DNA from: Nematopogon swammerdamellus
Lineage: Eukaryota; Arthropoda; Insecta; Lepidoptera; Adelidae
Direction of reading: 5' to 3'
Assembly: GCA_946902875.1 (NCBI GenBank)
Contig: OX336340.1
Location: forward strand, 13,593,566 to 13,657,565
Length of the DNA stretch: 64,000 nucleotides
Shown: in pieces, positions 31,610-43,947 of the stretch
Numbering within the stretch: the first letter of the stretch is position 1
Layout: the number at the start of each line of letters is the position of its first letter
Notes under the pieces: model-generated
The model's input: only the letters and a program-made list of their open reading frames with translations
What the model was told of the DNA's origin: nothing
Databases searched by the model: none
Position numbers and translations under genes: made by a program

Positions 31610-34600
31610 CTAGTGAGGGTTGGTTGAGGGCTCGGCGCGCGCGGCCTGGTACGCCAGCGCGCGAAGGATCGCCTCCGGTATCGGCGGAGCCACGGGCAGC
31701 AGGTTACTCTGTAGGTACACATCACAAATTAATCTTGCGTTATATACCTACACCGTGTCCCAAAACTCAACGTCAAGCGGGAACCAGGGAGTAGGCCAGT
31801 TTATGACTACCCAGGGAAAAATAAGAAATAATAATCTGAGTCATTAATTCTTTTAGAAAAAAATTTAACTGAATATTTTTTATGGTAAAACTCCAGACAT
31901 TTTGGGATACTGATCAATAGCAGAGTTATTTAGGCTACCAATAAAAAAAATTTACAATTATATTTGCAAATTTGTAGTCGTAGTACCTAAAAATGTAAAT
32001 TTTCAACGTTTCTCAAAAAATGGTCACATCATAAAAAACATATGACTCCGATTTTTTTTCTTATTTTTCCCTGAGTACTCATAAACTGGCCTACTCCCTG
32101 GTTCCCGCTTGACGTTGAGTTTTGGAAGACCGTGTATATTGAATTGTTTTATTCGTTGTCGTCGATCATACACAACAACATGACTACACTTGTCATTCTA
32201 GGCGATTTCACAAAAAATCCAAATGATGTGTTTTGCCCATGACAGTATATTGACTATTAGAATATAATCTTATGCAGATTTTAAATGAAATATTCCGAAA
32301 TCGAGACCACTAATTAAAAATTTAAAGGCAAAACATGTAGACGGAAAACCGCTCGTGCTGACATTAAAGACTATTATAGATAGAATTGATCCAATCTAAT
32401 TTGCTTAAATATCCTATCCTTTAGTTATATTTAGGCCTCGCACGTCAACATTCATCTTCGATTTATTATTTTATTACCATTGGGAATGTGGATACAATAT
32501 AATTTATTTGCTGGATTTAAATAGACAAATAAGATGCATATGGGTGCAGTCGCTGCGTCAGCCATTCCTTCTGGAGGTGAGACGAAGTTGCAGTTACCTG
32601 AGGCTGGAAGCCATTTTCGTCGGCTGTGTACGTCAATAGCACAGGAGTGCCATCCGGAGCTGTGTACTTGAAGGATCCCGTCACTACCTGCCAATATTAC
32701 AAACAACTACAGTAGGTAGACGCACAAAATTTATACAAACTCTAACATAGGCATAGAGAACAGTAATATAAACGAATTGGGAATGAAAACCATGTATGAT
32801 TTCATTCCGACTGTAATGAGCAATTAAAAAAAGGCGCCAAGTTGCAAGTCGCGCACCGAGGGTTCCGTACCACCACACAATATATTTATTTATATATTTG
32901 TGTTATGTGTTTACCAAAATAGTTGTGTTTTCGAAAATAACCAAACACCTAAATAAAAACTACAGCATTGACTATTAGGCAAACCATTGCTACTTGTAGT
33001 TAAAATATAAAAAAAACATATTTTATGGAAACTCACTGTTGGCTACCTCACCTACAACATCCGTGATGTCAGCCCATAACACCTTAGTGCCTTGTAGGTG
33101 CTTCTCTTCGGTCGTGCCGGCTACATTGAACTAGACGGTAAACACGAACTATTTACATAGCCATTTCGACCGCCTTTTCATTCAGTGCGGTAGTATCAAC
33201 CCGGGCGGGTTAAACCATACCACTTAGTAAGATAAGAAGGGAAGGGACTTACAGGTTTTACATGGTATCCGAACCACAGTTAGCCTCCAACGGTCGAGCG
33301 TTCACCCATACAAGTACCTACTGACTGCGCCCAGGTGTGCTTATGATCACGACAGACAGTCGACCGCAACTATTACATTGTCGAAAAAACTTGCACTTTT
33401 CCTGCAATATATGGCTTAATATGTACTAAATGGCTTAAAATCTAGATTTTAGCTTTAGAAACCTATGGCAACAGGGAGGTGAAGCGGCATTTTTTTCTCA
33501 TTTTTAGCTGTATCTTTAAATTTCCGACTACAGCATTTTATGCTGCTCTTTACGATCAACTTGCCTAGTTCTTATTACCCGACTACGGCGAAGCAAAAAG
33601 GAGGGTTATGTGTTTGACCGGTATGTATGTATGTATGTTGTATGTATGTATGTATGCATGTATGTTCATCTGTTCCCTCATAACTTCTAAACTACTTATT
33701 ATAATTTGACAAATGCTGGTATCGTTGAAAGCGTCTCGATCGTCCGCTGGTTATTGGCTATGTGACGTCACATAAAATTGACTATGGCGCCCTCTAGATG
33801 ACAAAAAGTCATGATCTAAAAAAAAAATCTTTTAATGATGCCCTGTTGGGTATCTAATGAAAGGGCTTAATTAGCACATTTCAAAAATATATATATTGTT
33901 AGCTGTTGCTTTCGGATTTGCTTGCATGCACCCGATAATCTATACATATAATAAAATCGTTAAATTAATAAACTCTCTTTGTCTGTACGCGCATCACGCA
34001 AAAACCACAGAACGGAATTTGACGAAACTTTGTATAGTGACAGTGTATATCCCGGATTAACATAATAAACAAAAAAATATAATTAAAATTAAAATTATTA
34101 TAAAATTTAAATGACAAGTTGACAACGGAGAACTGTTATCTCGACGTGAGCTGGCCGGTGACAAAATGTTTGATAAATAAAAAATAAAAAAATTGAAGTC
34201 GAACTTATGTCGCTGTCATTGGTGCAATTTATATTTCTGTTGCCCGCGGCTTCGCTAGCGTGAAATTCGTATTAAAAAAAAAGTAAGTAACTAAAGGCGG
34301 AGCCGAAGGCGGATCTGCGCTCACGTAAACGATATTCTTTCTCGATGAAAGTAACTAAGGGCGAGGCCGAAGTCGGAGCTGAGTTCAGGAAGAAAAAAAA
34401 CATTCTTTCTTGAATGAAGTAAGTAACTATGGGCAGGCCGTAGGCCGAGCTGCGTTCAGGAAGAAGGTAAACCATCTTGAAGAAAGTAAGTAACTAAGGC
34501 GAGGCGGAAGGCCGAGCTACGTTCTGATAAATAATAAACCATATCGAAGAAAGCAATTAAATAAGGGCGAGGCCGAAGGCCGAGCTGCGTTCAGGAAGAA

Positions 34601-37600
34601 GCTAAACCATATTGAAGAAAGTAATTAACTAAGGCGAGGCCGAAGGCCGAGCTTCGTTTTGATAAATAATAAACCATCTCGAAGAAAGGAAGTAACTAAG
34701 GGCGAGGCCGAGGGCCGAGCTGCGTTCAGGAAAAAGCTAAACCATCTTGAAGAAAGTGAGTAACTAAGGCGAGGCCAAAGGCCGAGCTACATTCTGATAA
34801 ATAATAAAACATCTTGAAGAAAGCAAGTAAATAAGGGCGAGGCCGAAGGCCGAGCTGCATTCGGGAAGAAGCTAAACCATCTCGAAGAAAGCAAGTAACT
34901 AAGGGCTAGCCGAAGGCCGAGCTGCGTTGAGGAAGAAGGTAAACCTTCTTGAAGAAAGTAAGTAACTAAGGCGAGGCCGAAGGCCGAGCTGCGTTCTGGA
35001 TGGAGCTAAACCATCTCGAATAAAGTAGGTAACTAAGCGATATTACGATTGAGTTAAATTAATTTAAATTTTATTATAAAGTCCACGCTTCTGACGGCAA
35101 ACATACCGTGCATCCTAAAACCTTGCGGTTATTCCCGGCTGGATGGCAAGAGGCCCGATGGTATCACCTTAGTTCCATCGGCCAAGGGTAGGTCTTTGAT
35201 GTGGGACGCCATTTGTGTTCTCACATTGGCTCCAAGTCACGTTCGGGCATCTTCAAGACCGGCCGGCGCGGCCGAGGCCTGGGCGGACAGCCTCAAACGC
35301 AATAAATATTATAGATATATAATTCAAGATTTCGAATTTGTTGAGTTTTCGGTTGAAACCCTCGGTCCGTGGAGCAGTCATTGAAGCCAAAAGCTTCTTG
35401 AAGACGTTTTGGTCTCTGCTGGTGGACGCAACTGGTGTCCCGCAATCAAGGGCCTACTTCATTCAAACGGTAAGCTTTGACATCCAGCGGGGTAATGCCG
35501 CAAGTGTTCTAGGAACATTTGAAAACGCCCCTTTTATGATAGTTATTTTAATGTTTGTTAGGTAGGTTTTAATTATTTAGTTATTAATATTACTTTTTTA
35601 TATATTTTATTAAATAATTAGATGGAGTAAACGATATTATATGCTATCGAAGAAAGGAAGTCATTTAAGGCGAGGCCCGAAGGCAGAAGAGGGTTTTTGG
35701 TTTACCTGAACGCAGCTCGGCCTTCGGCCTCGCCCTTAGTTACTTACTTTCTTCGAGAAAGTTTATCGTCTTCCTGAACGCAGCTCGGCCTTCGGCCTCG
35801 ACCTTAGTTACTTACTTTCTTCGTGAAGGTTTATTGTCTTCCAGGATGCAGCTGGGCCTTCGGCCTCGCCGTTAGTTGCTTACTTTATTTGAGAAGATTT
35901 ATCGTTTACCTGAACGCAGCTCGGCCTTCGGCCTCGCCCTTAGTTGCTTAGATTCTTCTTTGAAATACGAATTTCACGCGAGCGAAGCCGCGGGCAACAG
36001 CTAGTTGGGAATAATTTCTTAAATCAGGCCTCACTCCAAACCTACCCAAAATACATAAACGTGAAAGTTTGTGAATGAGTTGCGTTCAGGAAGACGATAA
36101 ACCTACTCAAAGGAAGTAAGTAACTAAGGGCGAGGCCGAAGGCCGAGCGGCGTTTGGGAAGACTATGAACCATCTCGAAGAAAGTATGTACCAAAGGGCG
36201 AGGCCGAAGGCCGAGCTGCGTTCACGAAGACGATAAACCTTCTCGAAGACAGTAAGTAACTATGGGCGATGCCGAAGGCATCGCCCAGGAAGAGGATAAC
36301 CTTTTCGAAGAAAGTTAGTAACAGAGGGCGAGTCCGAAGACCGAGCTGCGTTAAGGAAGACCATAAACCTTCTCGAAGAAAGTAAGTAACTAAGGGCGAG
36401 GCCGAAGGCCGAGCTGCGTTCGGGAACACTATAAACCTTCTCGAAGAAAGTAAGTAACTAAGGGCGAGGCCGAAGGCCGAGCTGCGTTCGGGAAGACTAT
36501 AAACCTTCTCGAAGACAGTAAGTAGCAAAGAAGTTAGTTTCTTCGAGAAGATTTATGGTCTTCCTGAACGCAGCTCGACCTTCGGACTCGCCCTCTGTTA
36601 CTTACTTTCTTTGAAAAGCTTATCCTCTTCCTGAACGCAGCTCGGCCTTCGGCCTCGCCCTTTGTTACTTACTTTCTTCGAGAAGGTTTAGTCTTCCCGA
36701 ACGCAGCTCGGCCTTCGGCCTCGCCCTTTGTTACTTACTTTCTTAAAGATGGTTTATCCTCTTCCTGAACGCAGCTCGGCCTTCGGCCTCGCCCATAGTT
36801 ACTTGCTGTCTTCGAGAAAGTTTATAGTCTTCCTGAACGCAGCTCGGCCTTCGGACTCGCCCTTTATTACTTACTTTCTTCGAGATGGTTGAGTTTTCCC
36901 GAACGCAGCTCGGCCTTCGGCCTCGCCCTTTGTTACTTACTTTCTTAAAGATGGTTTATCCTCTTCCTGAACGCAGCTCGGCCTTCGGCCTCGCCTATAG
37001 TTACTTGCTGTTTTCGAGAAAGTTTATAGTCTTCCTGAACGCAGCTCGGCCTTCGGCCTCGCCCATAGTTACTTACTGTCTTCGAGAAGGTTTATCGTCT
37101 TCCTGAACGCAGCTCGGTCTTCGGCCTCGCCCTTAGTTATTTAATTACTTCAAGAAGGTTTATAGTCTTCGTGAAGGCAGCTCGGCCTTCGGCCTCGCCC
37201 TTAGTTATTTATTTACTTCAAGAAGGTTTATAGTCTCCCTGAACGCAGCTCGGCCTTCGGTCTCGCCATCAGTTACTTACTTTCTTCGAGACGGTTTATC
37301 GTTTACCTGAACCCAGCTCGCCCTTAGTTACTTACTTTCTTCCTTTGAAATACGAATTTCACGCGAGCGAAGCCGCGGGCAAAAGCTAGTATATAATAAA
37401 TACGTATTTCATTATGGACTTTGTATGTATGTATGTACACATGTTAAAATTATAAAACAATACAACCTAAACAAACAAAACATGTAAAACGGCTCTGCAA
37501 ATACTTTATCACGAAGTTATAACCCCAAAATAATTGAAATAAAAAATAAGTTCAAAAACTAAAACCCGACTACTGAAAAATCACAATCTAAAAAGTATGA

Positions 37601-40397
37601 AACAAGAAAATATTCTCATCTGAAATTGTTATGTACAAACTATTCAATATTTTATCGTCTGTTAAATAAACAACTTACACGTAATATATTATGTATTTAA
37701 TAAATATTCATAGTGTTGTTCAGAGGATAGCCGTGGTCGTATGCCACTTTGCCCTAAAGCTTATGACCGCTTACTACTGTTTGAATGTATTGTTTTGTTT
37801 ATGGTAGGTGGCATACGACCACGGCTATCCTCTGAACAACACTATGAATATTTATTAAATACATTAAAATATATTACGTGTAAGTTGTTTATTTAATAGA
37901 CGATAAAATATTGAATAGTTTGTACTTACATAACAATTTCAGATGAGAATATTTTCTTGTTTCATTCTTTCTAGAGCGTGATTTTTCAGTAGTCGGGTTT
38001 TAGTTTTTGAACTTATTTTTTTTTAATATTTGATTAGCTTTTTATCGTACTCGGTTTTTTTATTTAATTATTTTTAATTCTATACCATTACGTATGATAT
38101 ATTCTGGAAATCTGCTATTCGATCTCTTGACAACCATACAATGCGAAGGGGTTTGGAGAAAAGCGTGGCAACCGGAACCGGATAGAACAAATTGTGACAA
38201 GTACGATGAATGATCAATCCTTACCTATAATAAAATCCAACGTCTGCTTTCTGTCTGAGTGTCTGAGTGTCTGAGTGTATGTCTGTCTGTCCGCTTATAA
38301 CTCGAGAACCACTGAACCGATTTTAATAAAACCAAATTCTACTAATAGCTTGATTCTTCCCATCAACTATAGGCTACTTACTATCACGCTTAATGGCTTA
38401 TGAGGTTAGCAGTGAAGTGAAATATGAGAGCGGGCGGAGCCGCGGGCACAGCTAGTATACAATACAATAAAGATTTTGTTTTGTGATGTCACCTATCCTG
38501 TATACAAAGAATCACCACGAATCCTACGTTATACCCAAGTTATACCTCATTTGTTAAAATCTGTTCAAGCGTTTAAGCTCCACAGTGGAATGAAAAACAT
38601 GAATACATACTAACGGACATACCAAATACAATACGTGAGGTATTTATTTGACTCCGCCGCACTCGGGTAAAAATAAAATATGAACATTCGAGCCCATACT
38701 AATTGCGTCACCTATAGAACTACTCACGATAGCTTGCTTGTCTTCGATTTTCTTAAGAACGCCTTCCTCTTGAGCGGCGATCCCGTTCCCAGTTTCATAA
38801 CTGTAAACATTCAGAGAATCTTCATAACCATGTCGCTTTGTTCAGCTACTTCGTCCGTAAGATTAAATTTGTAAATTGTAATTTTATTTGAACTTACCTT
38901 TACAAGTGAAAAGTGCTTATAAGTGCAAAGAAAAAGTCCTACAGAACAAGAACACCTTCAAGCTATCAAAGTGTAGATGTCTGTGCGTCGGCTTCTCTTG
39001 CAAGACGTCCGAGGTTCGAATCGGTCGAGGTGTACCAATAATTTTTGTACGGAAAAATTTACATGCATACCAGCTGCTTATGGAGAGGCGTATGTCCAGC
39101 AGTGGACGCTTACACGCTGACTGACTGACTGACTGACCCGCTGCTTGCTGCATACGTGCATTGCGGGCATATCTGGCTGCTTCGCCGTTCGGAACCGTTG
39201 TAAAACTGTAGGTCCCTTCCCTTGCCCTGTTACTAGGTGGTAGGCTCAAGAAAGACTAGTTTGGTACCACCGTACTGGGTGTAATATGGCCGCATGGCAT
39301 CCTCGCCTGTGTTCTCCTCTAGTCCAGTATTCGAAGCGTTGGATTCTCTTGCTAGGGTTCCGAGGTTCGAATCCGACCGGACCTCGACCTTCGAACCTCG
39401 GAACTCTAGCAATACTCGTAGAAGCCAACGCCCAGACCAGTCGACCACGCGCCGCTGATAGACTATAGCAGACAGACACACAGAAGAGGATCTAGCGAAC
39501 GCACATCGCGGTCAAACGTGTCTAGAATTAGATATTTAAAAAAATGCACGGCAGTCCAAATCAATAAATCTCTTCAGACAAACCAGTATCGGCAAGGTGC
39601 GGCTCCAGCCACAACAAAACAACATCGGACGTATTTGTGACTCCGTATTTGTTCTGTATGCATATACACAGGCGCGCTCACTAGATAAAGTATATTAAGT
39701 GGGCAACTGGGTCCCTGCCAGCAGCGGCGGCGCTGGCTACGGAACACTAAAAAGCAAACAATGATGTTGATTATCACTAGCTCAGACTGTAAATAATAAT
39801 GCATAGAAAATATTTACGCATAATTGAATGTATCGACGCCAACGTTGGTCTCAAACTTGAGAATTGGCACTGGCACGTCGTCGGCTCCCTTCGCGCCGTA
39901 TACTTCAGACGAGGTTCGTAGTGAATTCGGCTGCAGGGGCGAGGGCGGTGGCTGGGGCCGTGGCTGGACAGGCACCAGGCCTACTGAACTTCTTGCATCC
40001 ACGGCCACAGATCGTCCCTGCGTTGCCACAATGGCCGAACAGACAGCGAGGGCGACTATCTGTAAATAATGCGTTAATCTTACTTGTCGATACAAACGAC
40101 CGCTAATTTAATTTTCAGCCAAAACATGGAAAACGAGCACAGAAAGTATCCCTATCCAAATTCATTATTCGAAGCGTATTCAACGAAGAAATTCAGTAGT
40201 TAGGTAGTTGCGAAGCACGGGTGCAAGCACCACGCGGTCTTCAGCTGGGCTGTCCGGTTGCGTTGCGCTTTTCTTAGGCTTATTTTTAGCAACATACTCC
40301 CGGTAATAATGCGTATGTATATAATACACATAGGCACATATTATAATATAATATGTATGTAAACAATTAAATGTATATAACTTACAAGAAATTTCAT
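31610..40397 (-). CDS. CP-D: RR-1 cuticular protein (5 exons, 171 aa)
   Basis: Exons: 40397-40386 (MKFL), 40059-39818, 38800-38728, 32687-32598, 31708-31610 (TAG stop). Donors are GTAAGT, GTAAAT, GTGAGT and GTAACT; phases 0, 2, 0, 0 agree and the total is 516 nt. A signal peptide spans residues 1 to about 18 ([19 protein letters not shown]). Residues 32-50 are Pro-rich ([16 protein letters not shown]). The RR-1 domain covers about 82-138 ([37 protein letters not shown]), and the tail has the [13 protein letters not shown] motif shared with CP-A, CP-B and CP-C. The RR-1 domain is split by introns 2, 3 and 4. Intron 3 is 6 kb and packed with Helitron arrays, a SINE and a foldback, whereas the exons are clean and in frame, so the gene looks functional. 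Probable role: chitin-binding protein of flexible cuticle. Confidence 0.86.
31746..32128. mobile_element. TIR element, copy 2, in CP-D intron 4
   Basis: Ends GTCCCAAAACTCAACGTCAA and TTGACGTTGAGTTTTGGAAG, with inverted GCGGGAACCAGGGAGTAGGC inside. It is the same family as 9720-10335 but about 230 bp shorter, so the interior differs by deletion or insertion. Confidence 0.7.
32826..33480 (+). repeat. Dispersed repeat F, split by a SINE
   Basis: The parts 32826-33006 and 33366-33480 together match 48890-49185 (GCACCGAGGGTTCCGTACCA, then CGCAACTATTACATTGTCG). The break is filled by SINE-A at 33010-33365. Confidence 0.7.
33010..33365 (-). mobile_element. SINE-A in CP-D intron 3
   Basis: GTTGGCTACCTCACCTACAA to GACAGTCGACCGC is a minus-strand copy with tRNA-like head; its B-box side has GGTATCCGAACCACAG. 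Confidence 0.7.
33605..33668 (+). repeat. GTAT microsatellite
   Basis: Interrupted GTAT/TGTATGTA run after GCGAAGCAAAAAGGAGGGTT. Confidence 0.7.
34285..35040 (+). repeat. Helitron minisatellite, forward
   Basis: About eleven units of the GGCGAGGCCGAAGGCCGAGC family, some ending in a variant TTCTGATAAATAATAAACC. Confidence 0.85.
35150..35545 (+). pseudogene. LINE endonuclease C-terminal fragment
   Basis: [20 protein letters not shown], a [18 protein letters not shown] block, VETLGPW and [14 protein letters not shown] follow in order. This is the endonuclease tail family also at 41.2 kb, with frameshifts. Confidence 0.65.
35690..35945 (-). repeat. Helitron minisatellite, reverse
   Basis: Four units reading GAACGCAGCTCGGCCTTCGG then a Helitron 3' end. 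Confidence 0.8.
36030..37389 (+). mobile_element. Helitron with array that reverses at 36535, CP-D intron 3
   Basis: Degraded 5' end (ACATAAACGTGAAAGTTTGT), 3' end GCCGCGGGCAAAAGCTAG at 37389. Units run forward from 36085 to about 36530 and reverse from about 36540 to 37330. Confidence 0.7.
36085..37330. repeat. Helitron minisatellite with inversion
   Basis: About seven forward and twelve reverse units of 60-68 bp. The switch is at AGTAGCAAAGAAGTTAGTTTC. Confidence 0.8.
37540..38023. repeat. Foldback, about 210-bp arms, 60-bp loop, CP-D intron 3
   Basis: Arms 37540-37747 and 37808-38023 share GGATAGCCGTGGTCGTATGC and ACGATAAAATATTGAATAGT in inverted order. Termini read AAGTTCAAAAACTAAAACCC and its reverse complement with small differences. 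Confidence 0.85.
38218..38455 (+). mobile_element. 238-bp Helitron, complete ends
   Basis: A|TCCTTACCTATAATAAAATC at the 5' end and GCCGCGGGCACAGCTAG|T at the 3' end. A 222-bp relative lies at 57522-57743 in reverse. Confidence 0.75.
38975..39225 (+). mobile_element. SINE-D copy with repeat H inserted, CP-D intron 2
   Basis: CGAGGTTCGAATCGG (B box) then GTACGGAAAAATTTACATGC and, after a repeat H piece (39070-39140), GCTTCGCCGTTCGGAACC. Confidence 0.6.
39230..39480 (-). mobile_element. SINE-C plus tRNA-like inverted segment, CP-D intron 2
   Basis: TACTAGGTGGTAGGCTC through TCTAGTCCAGTAT is SINE-C in reverse. It is followed by TTCCGAGGTTCGAATCCGAC facing CGACCTTCGAACCTCGGAAC. Confidence 0.6.
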
Positions 40398-40464
40398 TTT
40401 GATTCCCGTCAGGTGTCTGTAGAGGACAGTCGAATAAAATGATGTGCAATCGTTTGATATTTCC

Positions 40465-40472
40465 TTTATATA
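40465..40472 (-). promoter_or_regulatory. CP-D TATA box
   Basis: TATATAAAGG on the minus strand, about 70 bases before the ATG at 40397. Transcription would start near 40440. Confidence 0.6.
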
Positions 40473-40683
40473 CCTTTGTTGATGAAAACAGGATATAGTT
40501 AAAAAAAAAGAGTTGTTCAAATCGTAAAGCAACAATAACCTCTGGCCCTGACCTCAACTTCATTCTCCTGTGCATTAAACATAGAGTGGTATTAAATGTC
40601 AACTATTATTTTTTAATACTCGTAGCAGTCATCAACTCATCTTACATGCTCATATTCGCATGTTGATATTTCATTATATTGAG

Positions 40684-40885
40684 CGGATCGTCTGGGGACA
40701 GCCGAGCCGGATCGTTCCTCCTCCAGCGCGTCAGTCTGGCCGTGCGGTGCGGAGTGGAAAGCAACGAGCTTTATGGCGCTCTTTCCGCAGTCTCGGTGCC
40801 TATGGATGACATTTTCTATCGCGCCGACATCGTCGGTGGCTCCCAGTGGCGCCCGCTACAACCCGGCTCGCTTGCATCGGGATGA
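40684..40885 (+). pseudogene. LINE C-terminal fragment
   Basis: SGDSRAGSFLLQRVSLAVRC matches the [11 protein letters not shown] tail family. Confidence 0.55.
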
Positions 40886-41149
40886 TTCGCAACATATTTT
40901 GTTTATAGGATTATTTTAGTACAAATTTCATTTAATATAAATTTTTCGTTTGTATAATAAAGAAATTTGATAATATACTTTTTTATTATCGTCTCACTGT
41001 ATTATCATTGAATACGCTACATTTATAATACATTAAAGTTCCAAAATAGTCTAAAAACTATAAATAAATTTTAGGTAATTATTTCACACAAGGTTCGCTA
41101 CCAATAAGTTACGGAGGTTTGGGCATTAGAAAATTGGTTGATAACATGA

Positions 41150-41640
41150 TAACATGATTGATGAAAAAATATTTGAATCACTGGAAAAAAATACACCCGC
41201 AGACGAGGCGCGCCTTTTGGCTTTGCGAGAGAGAGAGTCCGGGTCCTGGTTGCATGCTATACCCTCACCAACAACGGGCATGCTCCTGGATCCGCACTCC
41301 ATCTCCCTGCGTCTTGGCGCTAAAACAAAATGCTCTCCACAGGTGTGTATGTGGCGACACTGCTGACGAATTCGGGCACCACGGGTTATGCTGCCAGAAG
41401 AGCGCAGGTAGAATCCCACGTCACCATATGCTCAACGACATATTAAAAAGATCACTCGTATCAGCCGGCTTTCCCTCAACACTGGAGCCAGTGGGCCTAT
41501 TCCGGGACGATGGTAAGCGTCCAGATGGCATGACCGTCATCCCGTGGCGTTAGGGAAAGTCACTGGTGTGGGATGCTACCTGCGCCGATACTCTGTGCAG
41601 CAGTCACGTTAAGGCATGCTCGAATTAGAATCAAAATTAG
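41150..41640 (+). pseudogene. LINE zinc-finger/endonuclease fragment
   Basis: CVCGDTADEFGHHGLCC (CCHC-like finger), GRIPRHHMLNDILKRSLVSA and GKRPDG...WDATCADT (restriction-like endonuclease PD...D core) are in order, with one frameshift near 41340 and a stop at the WR/GKS junction (about 41552). Confidence 0.7.
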
Positions 41641-42439
41641 AATGATTTATTTACCTAATTTAATGTTACGATTTTGCTCTTAGATTCTTTTGTATCTAAG
41701 TGGTGAGTCAGCTGAACTTATGTCTATTTTTAGATCTAAGTGCCTGTGTGAGTGTGCCTAGCTTAGATGTTTTTAATTTTATTTTGTAGAAGTTTTTAGT
41801 TAATCTAAACACGAAACGTGTGTTGTGTTCTTATTTCTACTTACCTCTATACAGGGTGTTGTACCGGTCACTACATTAAATTTAGGAAATGATTACTGGG
41901 ATCAATCGTAACAAAAAAGTACAATAACTTTTTTATGAATTCCATTTAAATAAAAATTTACAGTTTCATACAAACTAACTAATTTATTTAGTGTAAAAGG
42001 ATCTAATGTTAATGTTAATGAGGAGATGCGCGGGGGCGTCGCGACTCGCGACGTGAGTTTTTCGACGCCGACCGTTCCCGCGCCATCATCCTCTCCCCGC
42101 GTGCGTCATACATATCACACTAGCCGAAAACATAAATTTCAAAAATTAATATCTCCAAAACTAGACACTTTAGAGAAAAACTTTGTTGACTTTTTTGTCT
42201 CAGAAAAACATGAGGATTGCGCTGGCGAAATTGATGTACTGGCCGTTACAATACCCTGTATAGTCTTATTGTCTAGTGGGTGGAGGTGGCGGGAAGGAAA
42301 AGGGATAGGAAGTGGGGTACCTTTATAGTTTATGGGGGCGGGGAGGTGCTTCTCTTTTACTGAGTTGCCATTTCCTGTTTTTGTAGTTTACATACCTATT
42401 CGATTTCACCTATTCTATCATCTGTTAGCATGGGGTATC

Positions 42440-42845
42440 TGTGGCCGTGACCTAAATATGCGTCGCCCGGGGGTCCAAGTCTTCTAACCGGAGGGCTGCC
42501 AGCATCGTGAGCATCTGGTTGTTGAGGTCGTGCGCTCTGAGGTGCCAGGGATCCCAGTGGCGCAGCCGCTGAAACTGCAGCCCGCCACAAGCACACCAAC
42601 TACAGTTCGGTGGCACACCAGCACATCTTCCCCGCATTTTCGGTGGAGCCGATGGGAGCATGGTCGGAGGAGGCAAAGCGGCTCGCGAAAGAGATCGGGA
42701 TGTCCCCTGTACGCTGCTTCAGGAGAACAACGTTCGCTCGAGTTCCTGAGGCAGCGTATCAGTGTGGCCATCCAACGAGGCAACGCCGCTAGCGTCCTCG
42801 GAACAATGCCCACATCGTCCCACCTGGAGGAGGGTTATAAGTATT
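42440..42845 (+). pseudogene. LINE C-terminal fragment
   Basis: FSVEPMGAWSEEAKRLAKEI, then a frameshift, then [20 protein letters not shown]. Same family as 35150-35545. Confidence 0.65.
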
Positions 42846-42849
42846 GTAT

Positions 42850-43945
42850 AGGTTATAGGTTTATATTTTATTTTATAATTAGCCTAATTTATATATTTGT
42901 TTCCCTTTTATACAATAAATATATTCTTAATTGTAGGTGAAGATTTATCTGCGTACTTAAATGTGAATATGGATTAAGTTTAACCAATTTATGTTTCGCA
43001 CTGGAGACAATGATCGGACACGGATGAATATCTGTTTGGATCTGTTAATCAATACGATGAACTTTACGAAAATTTTCAATAATAGTGATTAAATTATGTC
43101 CGAAAACTAAACCTACAATAAAGTCAAATGAAATTCTTACAAACCAGTCGAGTGGCTAAATGCTAACTGCTATTATTATTACAAAGGCGAATCTTTATTG
43201 TTGGAAATCGTCTTCGTTATAAATAATCCATTACACAATATGTTAATTAGACCGTGGATGGAACATATTCCAGTCAAGCGCCTTCATTTTGTTTCTATGA
43301 ACTTATTAAAGTAGGTACTTGAGTTTTAATACTGGTATCTACTGCAATAAAAAAAAAACAAAATTATAAACGTCCTCTATTTTTGTTTGAGTAAATTAAA
43401 TGAATCTAGGTAAGCAGGAACACTTATAATTTCTAAATAATAAGTTAGTATGGGCCCAATGGGAAAATAAAGTTTATTAAGCAAACAAAACCAAAAACCA
43501 AATTATACCTACAGTAAATGAAAACGATATCTGAATTAAATACAACATAATATTGTTGCATCCTCGGGCATCACGCTTTGTAGTTTTTTTTTTATAATTT
43601 TCGTTTCATTACGTAGTAACGTAACGAAGGTAGTAATTTGAATTGTTTGTTATATTTTGTATCTCGTTAGAAGTATCGATTTATTTCATATTATATTTAT
43701 TGCATCCCTGTAATTTACTAATAAATATTAACAAGTCAATACTTATGATGACTCCATCTGTTGTGAATTAAACGAACCACCGTCATCTCATAAATTATCG
43801 CGGAAGTTTTTATCCAAATTTGTTTCTCGATCTACTACAAGATGGCTCCAAAAATAATACTAATACTCTGCTAATACAACTCAAATGAGTAGCATCAAAT
43901 AGCCTGATGATTTGTGTTTAGCCGCAATTTATGTTCTAAAATCAA
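42850..43945. other. AT-rich intergenic sequence
   Basis: No gene or clear repeat recognised. Confidence 0.4.
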
Positions 43946-43947
43946 GT

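Larger units (their letters stand above)
33939..36004 (+). mobile_element. Composite Helitron with opposed minisatellites, CP-D intron 3
   Basis: The 5' end is A|TCTATACATATAATAAAATC and the 3' end is GCCGCGGGCAACAGCTAG|T. A second, reversed 3' end lies at about 34240-34262. The arrays 34285-35040 (forward) and 35690-35945 (reverse) face each other around a LINE fragment. Confidence 0.6.

Noticed and set aside
40556..40602. ATG at about 40564 (MKLRSGPE) as the CP-D start
   Set aside because: It lies upstream of the TATA box and does not splice in frame to exon 2, whereas MKFL at 40397 does.
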